Source of the DNA: Candidatus Limnocylindrales bacterium
GTDB taxonomy: Bacteria > Desulfobacterota > Binatia > UBA1149 > CAITLU01
Assembly (NCBI GenBank): GCA_035571835.1
Contig: DATNBU010000018.1
Location: 62,001 to 126,000 of the forward strand
Direction of reading: 5' to 3'
Length of the DNA: 64,000 bases
Below, in pieces: positions 9,359 to 17,459 of this stretch. The notes under the pieces were generated by a model that did no database searches, was not told where the DNA came from, and worked only from the letters and a program-made list of their open reading frames with translations. Positions within the stretch are counted from its first letter, which is position 1, and each line of letters begins with the position of its first letter. Position numbers and translations under genes: made by a program.

Positions 9359-10420
9359 TCACTTCTTCTTCGGGGCGAGTCCAAATCTCGCCGCGATTTT
9401 CGGGGCTTCCTCTACTAACCTCCTGATGCCTTCCGACGATACAAACGCGAAATTCGGAAAGCCATCGACACTTACGAATAGATCCACAAAATCCGCCAGC
9501 TTGCTCTCGATGGACTCAGCCGCATCACGCAATGGATAGAAGTCCACCTGCAAGTAGTGCTCGTACTGCGCAGGGAATTCCGCTTTTCCTGCATTCCAGG
9601 TCCGCAAGCTCACGTGTTCGTAGGTGGCAGTCTTCGAACTCATCGTAACCGAATCTCTTGCTAGGTAGCCGAGAAGAACGATAGACGCAGAGGACATCAT
9701 AGCGTCGCGTTTGTGAGCCAGAAGGAATTCCTCATTGGCTTTCGCGTGCGCGATGTAGAACGCCGCGAGCTTCGTAAGCTTTGGCCGAGGCATGGCCTTG
9801 GGAACCAACAGCGATGGAGCATCGTTGCTCAACCCCGGGGCGTTCTCATCAAGGTACTGATAGACGGAGAATTTGCTGCCATGCTTATCTTTGGCATCAT
9901 ACGTCCGGAATTTGGAGAAGTACCGCTCTCGTTTCGACAGTGTATCGAACACGATCGATCCGACTAGAATCTGGGCAGCGTCTGCTTGGTCCATGATGCG
10001 TTGCGCAAGCGCTATTCCCGCACCGGCGACGTTCGGACGACCATTGATGTCCAACACAAGATTGTCGATGTTTTCGTTTACACCGATTCGCACCTGGTAA
10101 CGCCGTAATTCATCTTCGGTCTTGCTGTTGTGGAACTGAACCGCAGCAATGATCTTCAGGGCAAGAACGAGATGCGAATCGAAGGCGGGTGCACTGAGAA
10201 GCGATATCGCCATTCCGTCGCCGGTAGGAAGGAAGAGGACGCTACCTTCAGCTAACCCCTGTTCACGAACCGCGACCGACACTATCGCATTGAGAGCCCC
10301 TACGACGTCGGACTGCGCTTCTACAGTTCGATCCTTCGTGAATCCCACAACATCAAGATAAACGTGCTGCACCCGGGCGGGGCCTATTGTCGCGTGCGCT
10401 TCGCCTAAACTCGGATTCAT
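9359..10420 (-). CDS. Class III nucleotidyl cyclase with unknown C-terminal domain
   Basis: The ATG at 10420 has GGGAG 5 nt upstream and is preferred over a GTG at 10459. The N-terminal 190 residues are a class III nucleotide cyclase homology domain. Metal-binding aspartates are D23 (YLDVVGFT) and D68 (PTGDGMAIS), followed by NVAGAG at 130-135 and the transition-state arginine R141. The residue in the usual catalytic Asn position appears to be alanine (A137, in GIALAQR). The last 150 residues match no domain I know. The gene heads an operon with an HNH nuclease and a membrane protein on a genomic island. That recalls Pycsar-type antiphage signalling, but the neighbours are not the canonical TIR or cNMP-binding TM effectors. 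Confidence 0.8.
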   Translation of the reverse strand: MNPSLGEAHATIGPARVQHVYLDVVGFTKDRTVEAQSDVVGALNAIVSVAVREQGLAEGSVLFLPTGDGMAISLLSAPAFDSHLVLALKIIAAVQFHNSKTEDELRRYQVRIGVNENIDNLVLDINGRPNVAGAGIALAQRIMDQADAAQILVGSIVFDTLSKRERYFSKFRTYDAKDKHGSKFSVYQYLDENAPGLSNDAPSLLVPKAMPRPKLTKLAAFYIAHAKANEEFLLAHKRDAMMSSASIVLLGYLARDSVTMSSKTATYEHVSLRTWNAGKAEFPAQYEHYLQVDFYPLRDAAESIESKLADFVDLFVSVDGFPNFAFVSSEGIRRLVEEAPKIAARFGLAPKKK

Positions 10421-11006
10421 AAGCTCTCCCGGCGCCGCGAAAGGTTCGGCGTTGTGCACCGACTACTTTCCCGTCCTAATCCCGTCAAACGTCCCGAGTG
10501 GCGCGCGCCACTATCACGTATGCAGAGTCGTCACTGGCGGTCGGACCAGCACGCCAGCGCTTTGAGCGAGTCCACCAATTCGACAAGCTGGGACAGTGCG
10601 GACGAATCGCCCTTGAGCTAACGGCTAATGACGCAGTTTAACTCGAACAACAGCACGTACAGGTCCGATATGGTCGGCTGAGCCATGGATCGAAGACTGC
10701 CAGACCCAGCCGCCGGACAAAAGGGTTTGGTCGCGGTTCGCATTCTCGTCGGGAATATCGATATCCGGCGTGCGAGTGATTGTGCTGGCGTTGCTACAGA
10801 ACGTGCAGCCCTGCTATGGCTTCAGAACGAGGACTCCCGATGAGAATGCCGTCTGTACTCATGCCACCGCCCCGCTGGGCTGTACCTCCGGGTCTGCTCC
10901 GGCGTGCTCGCCGGTGGCAATTGTGGTGGATTCGAGAGTTCGAATCCCAAGGACAGTTGCGAAATCCGCAGGTCACGCTTCGCGTCGGACAGGTAGTTTG
11001 TAACAT
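10421..11006. other. Divergent intergenic region inside the island
   Basis: About 590 bp between the leftward cyclase operon and the rightward membrane-protein/KAP pair. Short open frames exist but show no family resemblance and no convincing ribosome sites. It should contain the two divergent promoters. It may also hold decayed sequence. Confidence 0.4.
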
Positions 11007-11447
11007 ATGAATGGGTGGCAGCGACTTTGGGTCGTAGGTGCAGCGCTGTCTCTGGCGCCTGCCGCCTTCATAAGCAGCAGTGCACTTAACACCGCTCGGT
11101 ACAATGCGCGCTTGCTTGCGTACGACAAAACTCCGGCCTGTGCTCGGTTCCGAAAGAGCACGGACTCGCTTACCGAATCATGCTTTCCACCGATTAGCCT
11201 CTCGTGTTGGCGCTATACTGCGAAACACGACAAGAAAACCTGTGAGCGTAGCGAACAGCTCTACTCGGAGTTGATTCGTCGCGAGAGCAGCGAAGCGTTA
11301 GCGACTGTTTCGCTGGATGCCCCGAGGACTTTTGCGGCTTGGGCAGCAGCGGTCGGTCTTCTCTATCTCGTACCTTTTTTAGTTTGGAGCACTGTTCGGT
11401 GGGTGTGGCGCGGGTTCCGGCCAACGAGAGAGCACAGCCTACAATGA
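11007..11447 (+). CDS. Two-TM membrane protein coupled to KAP NTPase
   Basis: A 146-residue protein with a hydrophobic segment near the N-terminus (about residues 8-27, VVGAALSLAPAAFISSSAL) and another near the C-terminus (about 109-130, AWAAAVGLLYLVPFLVWSTV). Between them is a roughly 75-residue loop with four cysteines, probably periplasmic and disulfide-bonded. The stop overlaps the start of the KAP NTPase gene (ATGA at 11444-11447), which indicates translational coupling and a joint function. I do not recognise a family. Confidence 0.6.
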   Translation: MNGWQRLWVVGAALSLAPAAFISSSALNTARYNARLLAYDKTPACARFRKSTDSLTESCFPPISLSCWRYTAKHDKKTCERSEQLYSELIRRESSEALATVSLDAPRTFAAWAAAVGLLYLVPFLVWSTVRWVWRGFRPTREHSLQ

Positions 11448-12826
11448 CAACCAACCTTCGCCTGCCTCCGGCGGCCTTGGATCCTAGCGACCCTTGGGCC
11501 GCAGATAGGCTGAACCGCCGCCAGTTAGCCGAATTCCTTACCCGCGTCCTTGTCGCACAGTCCGAGGGCTGCGTTTTGAATCTGGACGGGCGATGGGGGT
11601 CTGGGAAGACTTTCTTCCTAGAACGGTGGGCGGCCGACCTCCGCGGCTCGCACGCCGTCGTAACATTCAACGCCTGGGAGTCCGACGGTGACGAGGACCC
11701 ACTGGCCAGTCTGCTGGCTGAGATAAAAGGTCAGCTCGCAAGCACTCTTCCCAAAAAGGCGGCCACCAAGAAATTGCTCGACAAGCTCGTAAAAAAGAGC
11801 GGACCACTCTTGGTCGCTACAGCGCGCATTGCGACCAAGGCCGCCGTTCGCAAAGTGAGCGGTGAGGAAGGGCTAGACCTTGTTAGCAATGTCCTTGATT
11901 CCGAATCCGAGGAGGACATCGCAGATAGTCTAGGCAACGCCGCCAGCAAGTTGGTTCGCAACGCAGTGAATCGTCGAGCTGCAACCAAAGGGTTCAGAGC
12001 GCAATTTCAGTCGCTTGTGGAGCACGCGACAACAGTCGGCGAGATGCAGCCGCCGTTTTTAATTTTCATAGATGAACTCGACCGTTGCCGACCAACCTAT
12101 GCTCTAGAGGTGCTAGAGTGCGTCAAGCATCTCTTTTCCACGCCTCATGCGGTGTTTGTGATTGCCACGGATGCGAGACAACTGCATCACTCGGTGAACG
12201 CCGTGTACGGCGCTGGTTTCGATGCTGAGCGATACTTGCGGCGTTTTTTTGATATTACGTGCCGCTTGCCGCTCGTCGCCCCCAAGCAGCTCGCAACGCA
12301 GCTCTGGCATTCAGCGCCATTGGTTAACGACGGTCGGGCAATCGTACCGACCGGCACGCCGGAACTACTCGGCGAACTCGCAGTCGCATTCGATCTGACC
12401 ACGAGGGATTTCGAGCAATGTTACCTGCGAACACGAGCAGCTGCCGCAAATCTGCCGGCGGATCAGTCTCTACACTGGCTCCACCTCGCGTGGCTGGTCA
12501 TGGCTCAAATGCAGTGCCCGACGAACTTCGGCAGCTTCGTTGATCGCAGCATCACCAGCAACGAATTTCTCAATCAGGTAAGAAAGGCTTACCCGGCGCT
12601 GAACGAGGGCGTGGGGTACCTTGGAGGCATCTATCTTTCCATAGCATACGGGGATGACGAGGCGGGTATTTCTAACCAGATTGATCAACGGCAATGGGAT
12701 TCGTCGAGCCAGTGGGACATGGCAGCGGTAGGTACGCTCTCCAATCTGGTAAACGAGTCCATCACCATTGACATCTATCTTCGCGTTGTGGCTCTGGCGG
12801 GCGCGATCGTTGCGGCGAGTCGTTAG
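11444..12826 (+). CDS. KAP-family P-loop NTPase
   Basis: A 460-residue protein whose ATG overlaps the upstream stop. Walker A is GRWGSGKT at 49-56 and Walker B is FLIFIDELDR with D210-E211. A conserved follow-up segment contains VFVIATDARQLHHSV and AERYLRRFFDI, typical of KAP NTPases. KAP proteins are membrane-associated STAND-like ATPases; one known member, PifA, excludes phage T7. Here the membrane partner encoded just upstream could supply the membrane anchor. Its location on a tRNA island next to restriction- and cyclase-type genes supports an antiphage role, which remains an inference. Confidence 0.85.
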   Translation: MTTNLRLPPAALDPSDPWAADRLNRRQLAEFLTRVLVAQSEGCVLNLDGRWGSGKTFFLERWAADLRGSHAVVTFNAWESDGDEDPLASLLAEIKGQLASTLPKKAATKKLLDKLVKKSGPLLVATARIATKAAVRKVSGEEGLDLVSNVLDSESEEDIADSLGNAASKLVRNAVNRRAATKGFRAQFQSLVEHATTVGEMQPPFLIFIDELDRCRPTYALEVLECVKHLFSTPHAVFVIATDARQLHHSVNAVYGAGFDAERYLRRFFDITCRLPLVAPKQLATQLWHSAPLVNDGRAIVPTGTPELLGELAVAFDLTTRDFEQCYLRTRAAAANLPADQSLHWLHLAWLVMAQMQCPTNFGSFVDRSITSNEFLNQVRKAYPALNEGVGYLGGIYLSIAYGDDEAGISNQIDQRQWDSSSQWDMAAVGTLSNLVNESITIDIYLRVVALAGAIVAASR

Positions 12827-12985
12827 CATCGAGCGTCATGAGTTGGCAGAAGCAGCCGTCAAGCAGCTTCTGTGATAGAGCCATAGAACATGAATGGTGC
12901 GATCGAGATCTACCGCTAGCCGAAGCGCCACGATTTCTGCGTCGAGCAGTGCACAGGCCTGCACATCACGACCGTCTTTGCGGTC

Positions 12986-13312
12986 GTGGACCCGGATACT
13001 GTGCGCTTGCACCGACCGTGGACGTTCCCCGAACTGCCGTTTATCCGCCTCGTCCCGCGGTGGGGCGGCCTATGCTGGCGATGGTGGTTCGCTTGTCCGG
13101 GTTGCGCGTCCCTCGTTGAAAACCTCTATCGGCCGCCCACCGCGGCTACCTTGGACTGGCGATGCCGCCGGTGCCACAGCCTCGTCTATGCTAGCCAGCG
13201 GTTCGGCTACCGGCACCCGCTGCGCAAGGACGCACGGCGCTGGACGCATCGAAAGCGGCGAAGCGCACAACTCCGTGCTGCACGGCATGACCGAACCGTG
13301 GCTCGGCAGTAG
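12986..13312 (+). pseudogene. Zinc-ribbon protein remnant, integrase-associated type
   Basis: The frame encodes CPGC (about residues 37-40) and CRRCH (60-64) followed by SLVYASQR and a basic tail. This matches a family often found next to integrases on islands, with CPxC...CRxCHxLxYxSQR. The usual N-terminal half is absent: an in-frame TAG lies upstream near the start of the conserved part. The gene therefore looks truncated. Its stop at 13310-13312 is in the same frame as the recombinase fragment 52 bp downstream. Confidence 0.55.
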
Positions 13313-13363
13313 AAGGGACTGCGCGCTGAAGCCTCTCGCACTATCCTGACCGACGAGATTGCT

Positions 13364-13618
13364 ATGACGCAGATCGCGTCCGCGGTTCGGCGCGTGTGGC
13401 TGACGGCGTGCAAGCAGATCGGACAGCGCGGCTTTCTGTTCCACGCCTTGAGACGCTGCGCCGTCCGCAACTACACGCGAGCCGGCGTGCCTGAGACCGT
13501 GGCCATGAAGATCACGGGGCACAGGACGCGTTCGGTTTTCGACAGGTACAACATCACCGCCACGATCTGCAGAACGCAGCGCTTGCAGTGGTGGTTCCGC
13601 AGAGTGGGGCAACACTAG
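13364..13618 (+). pseudogene. Tyrosine recombinase (integrase), C-terminal fragment
   Basis: Only the catalytic C-terminus remains: [18 protein letters not shown] supplies the H-x-x-R box, [17 protein letters not shown] the GH motif and the Tyr nucleophile. The core-binding and N-terminal domains are missing. After DRYNI the expected continuation [10 protein letters not shown] is found in another frame, so a small indel near 13557 has also damaged the extreme C-terminus. It lies beside tRNA-Phe, where an island integrase belongs. It explains the attL/attR repeat and implies that the element can no longer excise on its own. Confidence 0.8.
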
Positions 13619-13702
13619 GGCAAGTCGCATTGCTGCCCGCGCGCACCGCAAACGGTGCTTCCTGCAAGTAACTGAAATCTCGCTGGTTGCTTGGGTGCGA
13701 AA

Positions 13703-13778
<76 letters not shown>

Positions 13779-14007
13779 ACGTGAAGGGCGAGGGCACGGA
13801 CCGGCCGTGCACGGCGTGTGTATCGCCGCTCTCCGCGCCGGTCAAATTTGGGCCCGAATCTGATCTCGCGCCGGTCTCGCCCACGTAAAACCCCGCGGTT
13901 ATTACATCCTGTGGATAGATGGACGTGCCTTTGAAGAGTAGTGTCCGGTCCGAACATGCTGTCGGGCCGCGTGACCTGCGGTATGCTGCTCTTTGAAAGA
14001 GGATGTC

Positions 14008-14223
14008 GTGAGGCTGGTCTACTTTCCGGAAACGGACTCCCTCTACATCGATTTTGTCGACCGGCCGAGTGTGGAGAGCGAGGAGATCGCATGCGGAGTA
14101 GTCGCCGATTTCGACGCTGAAGGTGCACTCGTCGGGATCGACATAGACAGCGCAAGCACAATGGTGGATCTCAGCCGACTGATTCTCGCCGGGCTGGCTG
14201 AAATGACGGAGACGCTGGCTTGA
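14008..14223 (+). CDS. DUF2283 family protein
   Basis: A 71-residue protein. The GTG at 14008 has AAGAGG 5 nt upstream and is preferred over a TTG at 13993. The sequence YFPETDSLYIDFVDRPSVES, then VADFDAEGALVGIDI, is characteristic of DUF2283. Members are small beta proteins, often encoded next to DUF4258 toxin-like genes; no such partner is visible here. The biochemical role is unknown. Confidence 0.85.
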   Translation: MRLVYFPETDSLYIDFVDRPSVESEEIACGVVADFDAEGALVGIDIDSASTMVDLSRLILAGLAEMTETLA

Positions 14224-14245
14224 CCGGCCTCCGATGACCGGATTC

Positions 14246-14348
14246 CGAGTGCAAATGCGTGCGCATCACAGGAGGGAGTCCGCGCCGAGTGCAAATGCGT
14301 TCGCATCGACGGACCGTCCGTCAGCGCGAGTCCAAATGCGTGCGCATC
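14246..14348. repeat. Three 22-bp near-identical intergenic repeats
   Basis: Copies lie at 14246-14267, 14286-14307 and 14327-14348 with the core CGAGTGCAAATGCGTGCGCA, each differing by at most one base from the first. Spacing is 40 and 41 bp. Each contains a near-palindrome ATGCGTGCGCAT. They sit just past the 3' end of the leftward Cys-rich gene. They could be protein-binding sites or a short repeat family. Confidence 0.75.
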
Positions 14349-14385
14349 GCGCGGACGGGAGCCACCCCACTCCCGCCCGCCGCCG

Positions 14386-16416
14386 CTACTCACGAACCGT
14401 CGTCGTAGTCGTCTCCCCGCCGGTTCCATCCGATTCCGTCGTCCCGGCCTTCGGACAATTCGGCGTGATCGGAAGCCCGACCGCTACCTTCAGGATAGCC
14501 AGCGCGTCGGCGGCGGTGACCTTCGCGTCGCCATTGTAGTCGCAGCGTTCGAGCGGGCATGACGCACTGCCGACGGCGGTCTTCAGCGCGATCAGCGCGT
14601 CGGCGGTCTTGATGAGCCCGTCGCCGGTCGCGTCACCGCAGACGATTTCTTCCGGTAGCGTCGTCGTGGTGGTGCACTCCTGCGCCGGCGTTCCGCTGCA
14701 CGTCCCACCACTGCAGACGTCGTTGGTGGTGCAGCTGTCGCCATCGTTGCACGGGGCCGAATTGTTTGCGTGCGAGCACGAATCGGCGGCCTCGTTGCAC
14801 GAATCGTTGGTACAGGCGTTGTCGTCGCTGCAGTTGGTGACGGTGACGCCGGAGCACTGTCCGCCGCTGCACGTGCCGGCACTCGAGCAGAAGCGGCCGC
14901 TGTTGCAGACGCCGCCGTCGGTATCGAGCTCGGCGGGACACGTTGCGGTGCTGCCGGAACAGACCTCGATGGCATCGCACTCGCCAAGCGAAGCGCGGCA
15001 CAACGTCTCCGCCTGGACGAAGCCGTTGGCCGGACATGCTCCGCTCGACCCCGTGCAGTTCTCTGCGACGTCGCAGATGCCTGCCGATGCTCGGCACACG
15101 CTGGTCGCCGGAAGAATCGAGTCGGACGGACACGCGGCGGCGCTGCCGGTGCAGCTCTCGGCCGGATCGCACACTCCGGACGACGCGCGGCACGTCGTCG
15201 AGCTCGCTGCGAAGTCGTTCGCCGGACACGCGATCGAAGTTCCGCTGCAGACCTCGACCTGGTCGCAGACGCCGGCCGAAGGCCGGCACTCGATGTCGAA
15301 CGGTACGAGGATGTTCGGCGGACAGGTCGCATCGTTGCCGGTGCAGTACTCGGCGTAGTCGCAGATGCCCGCCGAATCGCGGCACAGCGTTTCGGCCTGG
15401 ACGAGCTCGTTGGCAGGACAGGCCTTGCCCGCGCCCGTGCAACTCTCGGCGATGTCACAGACGCCCGATGACGGCCGACATACGGAAGTCGAAGCAATCA
15501 CCGCATCGCCCGGGCACGCGCCGCTCGACCCGGTGCAGAGCTCGGCGGCATCGCACACGCTCGCGCCAGGACGGCAGACGGTGCTCGTGCTCTTGAACGT
15601 GTTGGCCGGGCACGTCCGCGTGCTGCCGTCGCAGAATTCGGCCGGGTCACAGACCCCGCTCGACTGGCGGCATTCGATGTCCGACGGAATCACGATGTCG
15701 GTGGGGCAGGTCGGATCGTTGCCGGTGCAGTACTCGGCGTAGTCGCAGACTCCGAACGCATCGCGGCAGAGCGTTTCGGCCTGTACGAATTCCGGGAATG
15801 GGCACGCGGCTGTGTCTCCGGTGCAGTTCTCGGCGATGTCGCAGACGCCGAGCGACGGACGGCAGACCGTTGCAGACGGGAGGAATGTATTGCCCGGGCA
15901 CGCGCCGGAGGTTCCGTTGCAGACTTCGGCAGGGTCGCAGATGCCGTTCGAAGGCCGGCAGACCGTGTTCGACGGTGAGACGACGTTGGCGGGACACTGC
16001 GTGCTCGTTCCATCGCAGGTCTCGGCCGGATCGCATCCGCCCGTCGACGGATGACATTCCTGGCCGGATGGCGCGACGTCGTCGGCCGGACACTCGCCGG
16101 AGGTTCCGACACAGACTTCGGCGGCATCGCACAGATCGGAGGCGGGGCGGCAGAGCTGATCGCCATTGAGGATGACGTCCGACGGACAAGTCGTCGTCGA
16201 TCCGGTGCAATGCTCGGGAACGTCGCAGGATCCGGCGGCGGGCCGGCATACGAACGTGCTCGGCGCGAAAACTCCGCCCGGACAGCACACATTCGCCACG
16301 CACTGAGCAGCCTCGGCGGCCGACGCAAACGACAACGCCACTGCCGCGAAAGTCGATGCAACGAAAAGAAGCGCCCGCAGCGGCAGGCTCACCCCGTATT
16401 CCTTCGATCGGTTCAT
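14386..16416 (-). CDS. Secreted protein of 14 disintegrin-like Cys repeats with dockerin-like C-terminus
   Basis: A 676-residue protein with a strong ribosome site (GGGAGG 6 nt before ATG) and a signal peptide ending near ASAAEAA. Residues about 55-500 are 14 tandem units of 32 residues: CRPxxGxCD, then AExCTGxSxxCPxD and a variable 8-residue linker. Units 5, 9 and 13 share the linker VQAETL, and units 6 and 10 share DYAEYCTGND, so the array grew by copying four-unit blocks. A CNDGDSCTTNDVCSGGTC-type segment precedes two dockerin-like repeats (about 592-660). Two related arrays occur at 4311-5897 and 59903-61804. Function is unknown; a surface adhesive or spacer role is an inference. Confidence 0.82.
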   Translation of the reverse strand: MNRSKEYGVSLPLRALLFVASTFAAVALSFASAAEAAQCVANVCCPGGVFAPSTFVCRPAAGSCDVPEHCTGSTTTCPSDVILNGDQLCRPASDLCDAAEVCVGTSGECPADDVAPSGQECHPSTGGCDPAETCDGTSTQCPANVVSPSNTVCRPSNGICDPAEVCNGTSGACPGNTFLPSATVCRPSLGVCDIAENCTGDTAACPFPEFVQAETLCRDAFGVCDYAEYCTGNDPTCPTDIVIPSDIECRQSSGVCDPAEFCDGSTRTCPANTFKSTSTVCRPGASVCDAAELCTGSSGACPGDAVIASTSVCRPSSGVCDIAESCTGAGKACPANELVQAETLCRDSAGICDYAEYCTGNDATCPPNILVPFDIECRPSAGVCDQVEVCSGTSIACPANDFAASSTTCRASSGVCDPAESCTGSAAACPSDSILPATSVCRASAGICDVAENCTGSSGACPANGFVQAETLCRASLGECDAIEVCSGSTATCPAELDTDGGVCNSGRFCSSAGTCSGGQCSGVTVTNCSDDNACTNDSCNEAADSCSHANNSAPCNDGDSCTTNDVCSGGTCSGTPAQECTTTTTLPEEIVCGDATGDGLIKTADALIALKTAVGSASCPLERCDYNGDAKVTAADALAILKVAVGLPITPNCPKAGTTESDGTGGETTTTTVRE

Positions 16417-16491
16417 TGGATCCCTCCCGCAACAGAATCTACGGGGGAATGCGGACGCTGGATAGAGAGCGCGGAAATCTTTGCTGCGACC

Positions 16492-17445
16492 CTACCGCGC
16501 GAGCTCCGCGCACTTCCTCTCGACGAACTCGATCACCTTCGTCTCGAGCCGGAACCCGCCGATGCGGTTGCTCTCCTGCACTCCGGTCGGGCTCGTCACG
16601 TTGACCTCGGTCAGGTACGTGCCGATCACGTCGAGGCCGGCGAAGTAGATCCCGAGCTCGTCGAGCGCAGGCGCGAGCATGCGGCAGATGGCCTGCTCGC
16701 GCTCGCCGATGTCGGCGGGAATCACCGTGCCGCCTACATGGATGTTGCCGCGCAGGTCGGTCTCCTTCGGCACGCGCTTGATCGCGCCGAGCGGCTTTCC
16801 GTCGAGGTACAAAAGCCGCATGTCGCCGGCGCGCGACTCGGGAAGAAACCTCTGCGCCATCACCGGCCTGAGGCCGTGGCGCGTGGACGTCTCGAGAATC
16901 GAGTACGTATTGAGATCGCCCTGCGAGATGCGGAAGATCCCGAGTCCGCCGCAGCCGTCGAGCGGTTTGACGACGATGTCGCCGCCGACGCGGTCGCGGA
17001 ACTCGAGGATCGCATCCGGGCTGGCCGACACCATCGTCTCGGCGATCAGCTGCGGAAAACGCAGGATGAACATCTTCTCGGTCGCTTCGCGAAGCCCGGA
17101 GGCGCGATTGAAGACGAATGTCTTCGTCTCGTCGATCAGGCTCAGCAGATGCGTCGCGAAGAAGAACTCGGTGTCGAACGGCGGATCCTTGCGCATGAAG
17201 ACGCAGTGAAAGCCGTCGGCGGGCTGCCACAGCCAGTCGCCGACTTCGGCGTGGCTGCCCTGCACGTCGGAGACCTTGAGCGTCGCGGCGCGCACCTTGA
17301 CGGCCCCGTTGTCGAACGCGAGGTCGGAGGTTCCGCAGTAATAATTGTCGTGCCCGCGCATCTGCGATTCGCGGATGAAGACAAAGGACGTGTCTTTCGT
17401 GATGTCGACCCGCTCGATGGGGTCCATCACGTGCAAAAACTTCAC
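16492..17445 (-). CDS. gshB: Glutathione synthetase
   Basis: This enzyme joins gamma-glutamylcysteine and glycine using ATP, the second step of glutathione synthesis in the cytosol. The start is a GTG at 17445 with AGGA upstream, giving 317 residues against 315 in E. coli. Recognisable parts are the N-terminal MDPIERV segment, the ATP-grasp core (VVKPLDGCGGLGIFR), the AQRFLPES and GDMRLLYLDG stretches, and the C-terminal EVNVTSPTG metal-binding segment. It lies 14 nt after rsmE in a prmA-rsmE-gshB operon. A YghU-type glutathione-dependent enzyme encoded later in the window fits with glutathione use. Confidence 0.95.
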   Translation of the reverse strand: MKFLHVMDPIERVDITKDTSFVFIRESQMRGHDNYYCGTSDLAFDNGAVKVRAATLKVSDVQGSHAEVGDWLWQPADGFHCVFMRKDPPFDTEFFFATHLLSLIDETKTFVFNRASGLREATEKMFILRFPQLIAETMVSASPDAILEFRDRVGGDIVVKPLDGCGGLGIFRISQGDLNTYSILETSTRHGLRPVMAQRFLPESRAGDMRLLYLDGKPLGAIKRVPKETDLRGNIHVGGTVIPADIGEREQAICRMLAPALDELGIYFAGLDVIGTYLTEVNVTSPTGVQESNRIGGFRLETKVIEFVERKCAELAR

Positions 17446-17459
17446 GTTGGTTTTCCTGC

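Noticed and set aside
10930..10960. T-arm-like GAGAGTTCGAATCCC in the island gap
   Set aside because: No matching stem, acceptor or anticodon arm can be drawn around it.
14246..14348. Short regularly spaced repeats considered as a CRISPR array
   Set aside because: There are only three copies, spacers are about 18 bp, and no cas gene is nearby.
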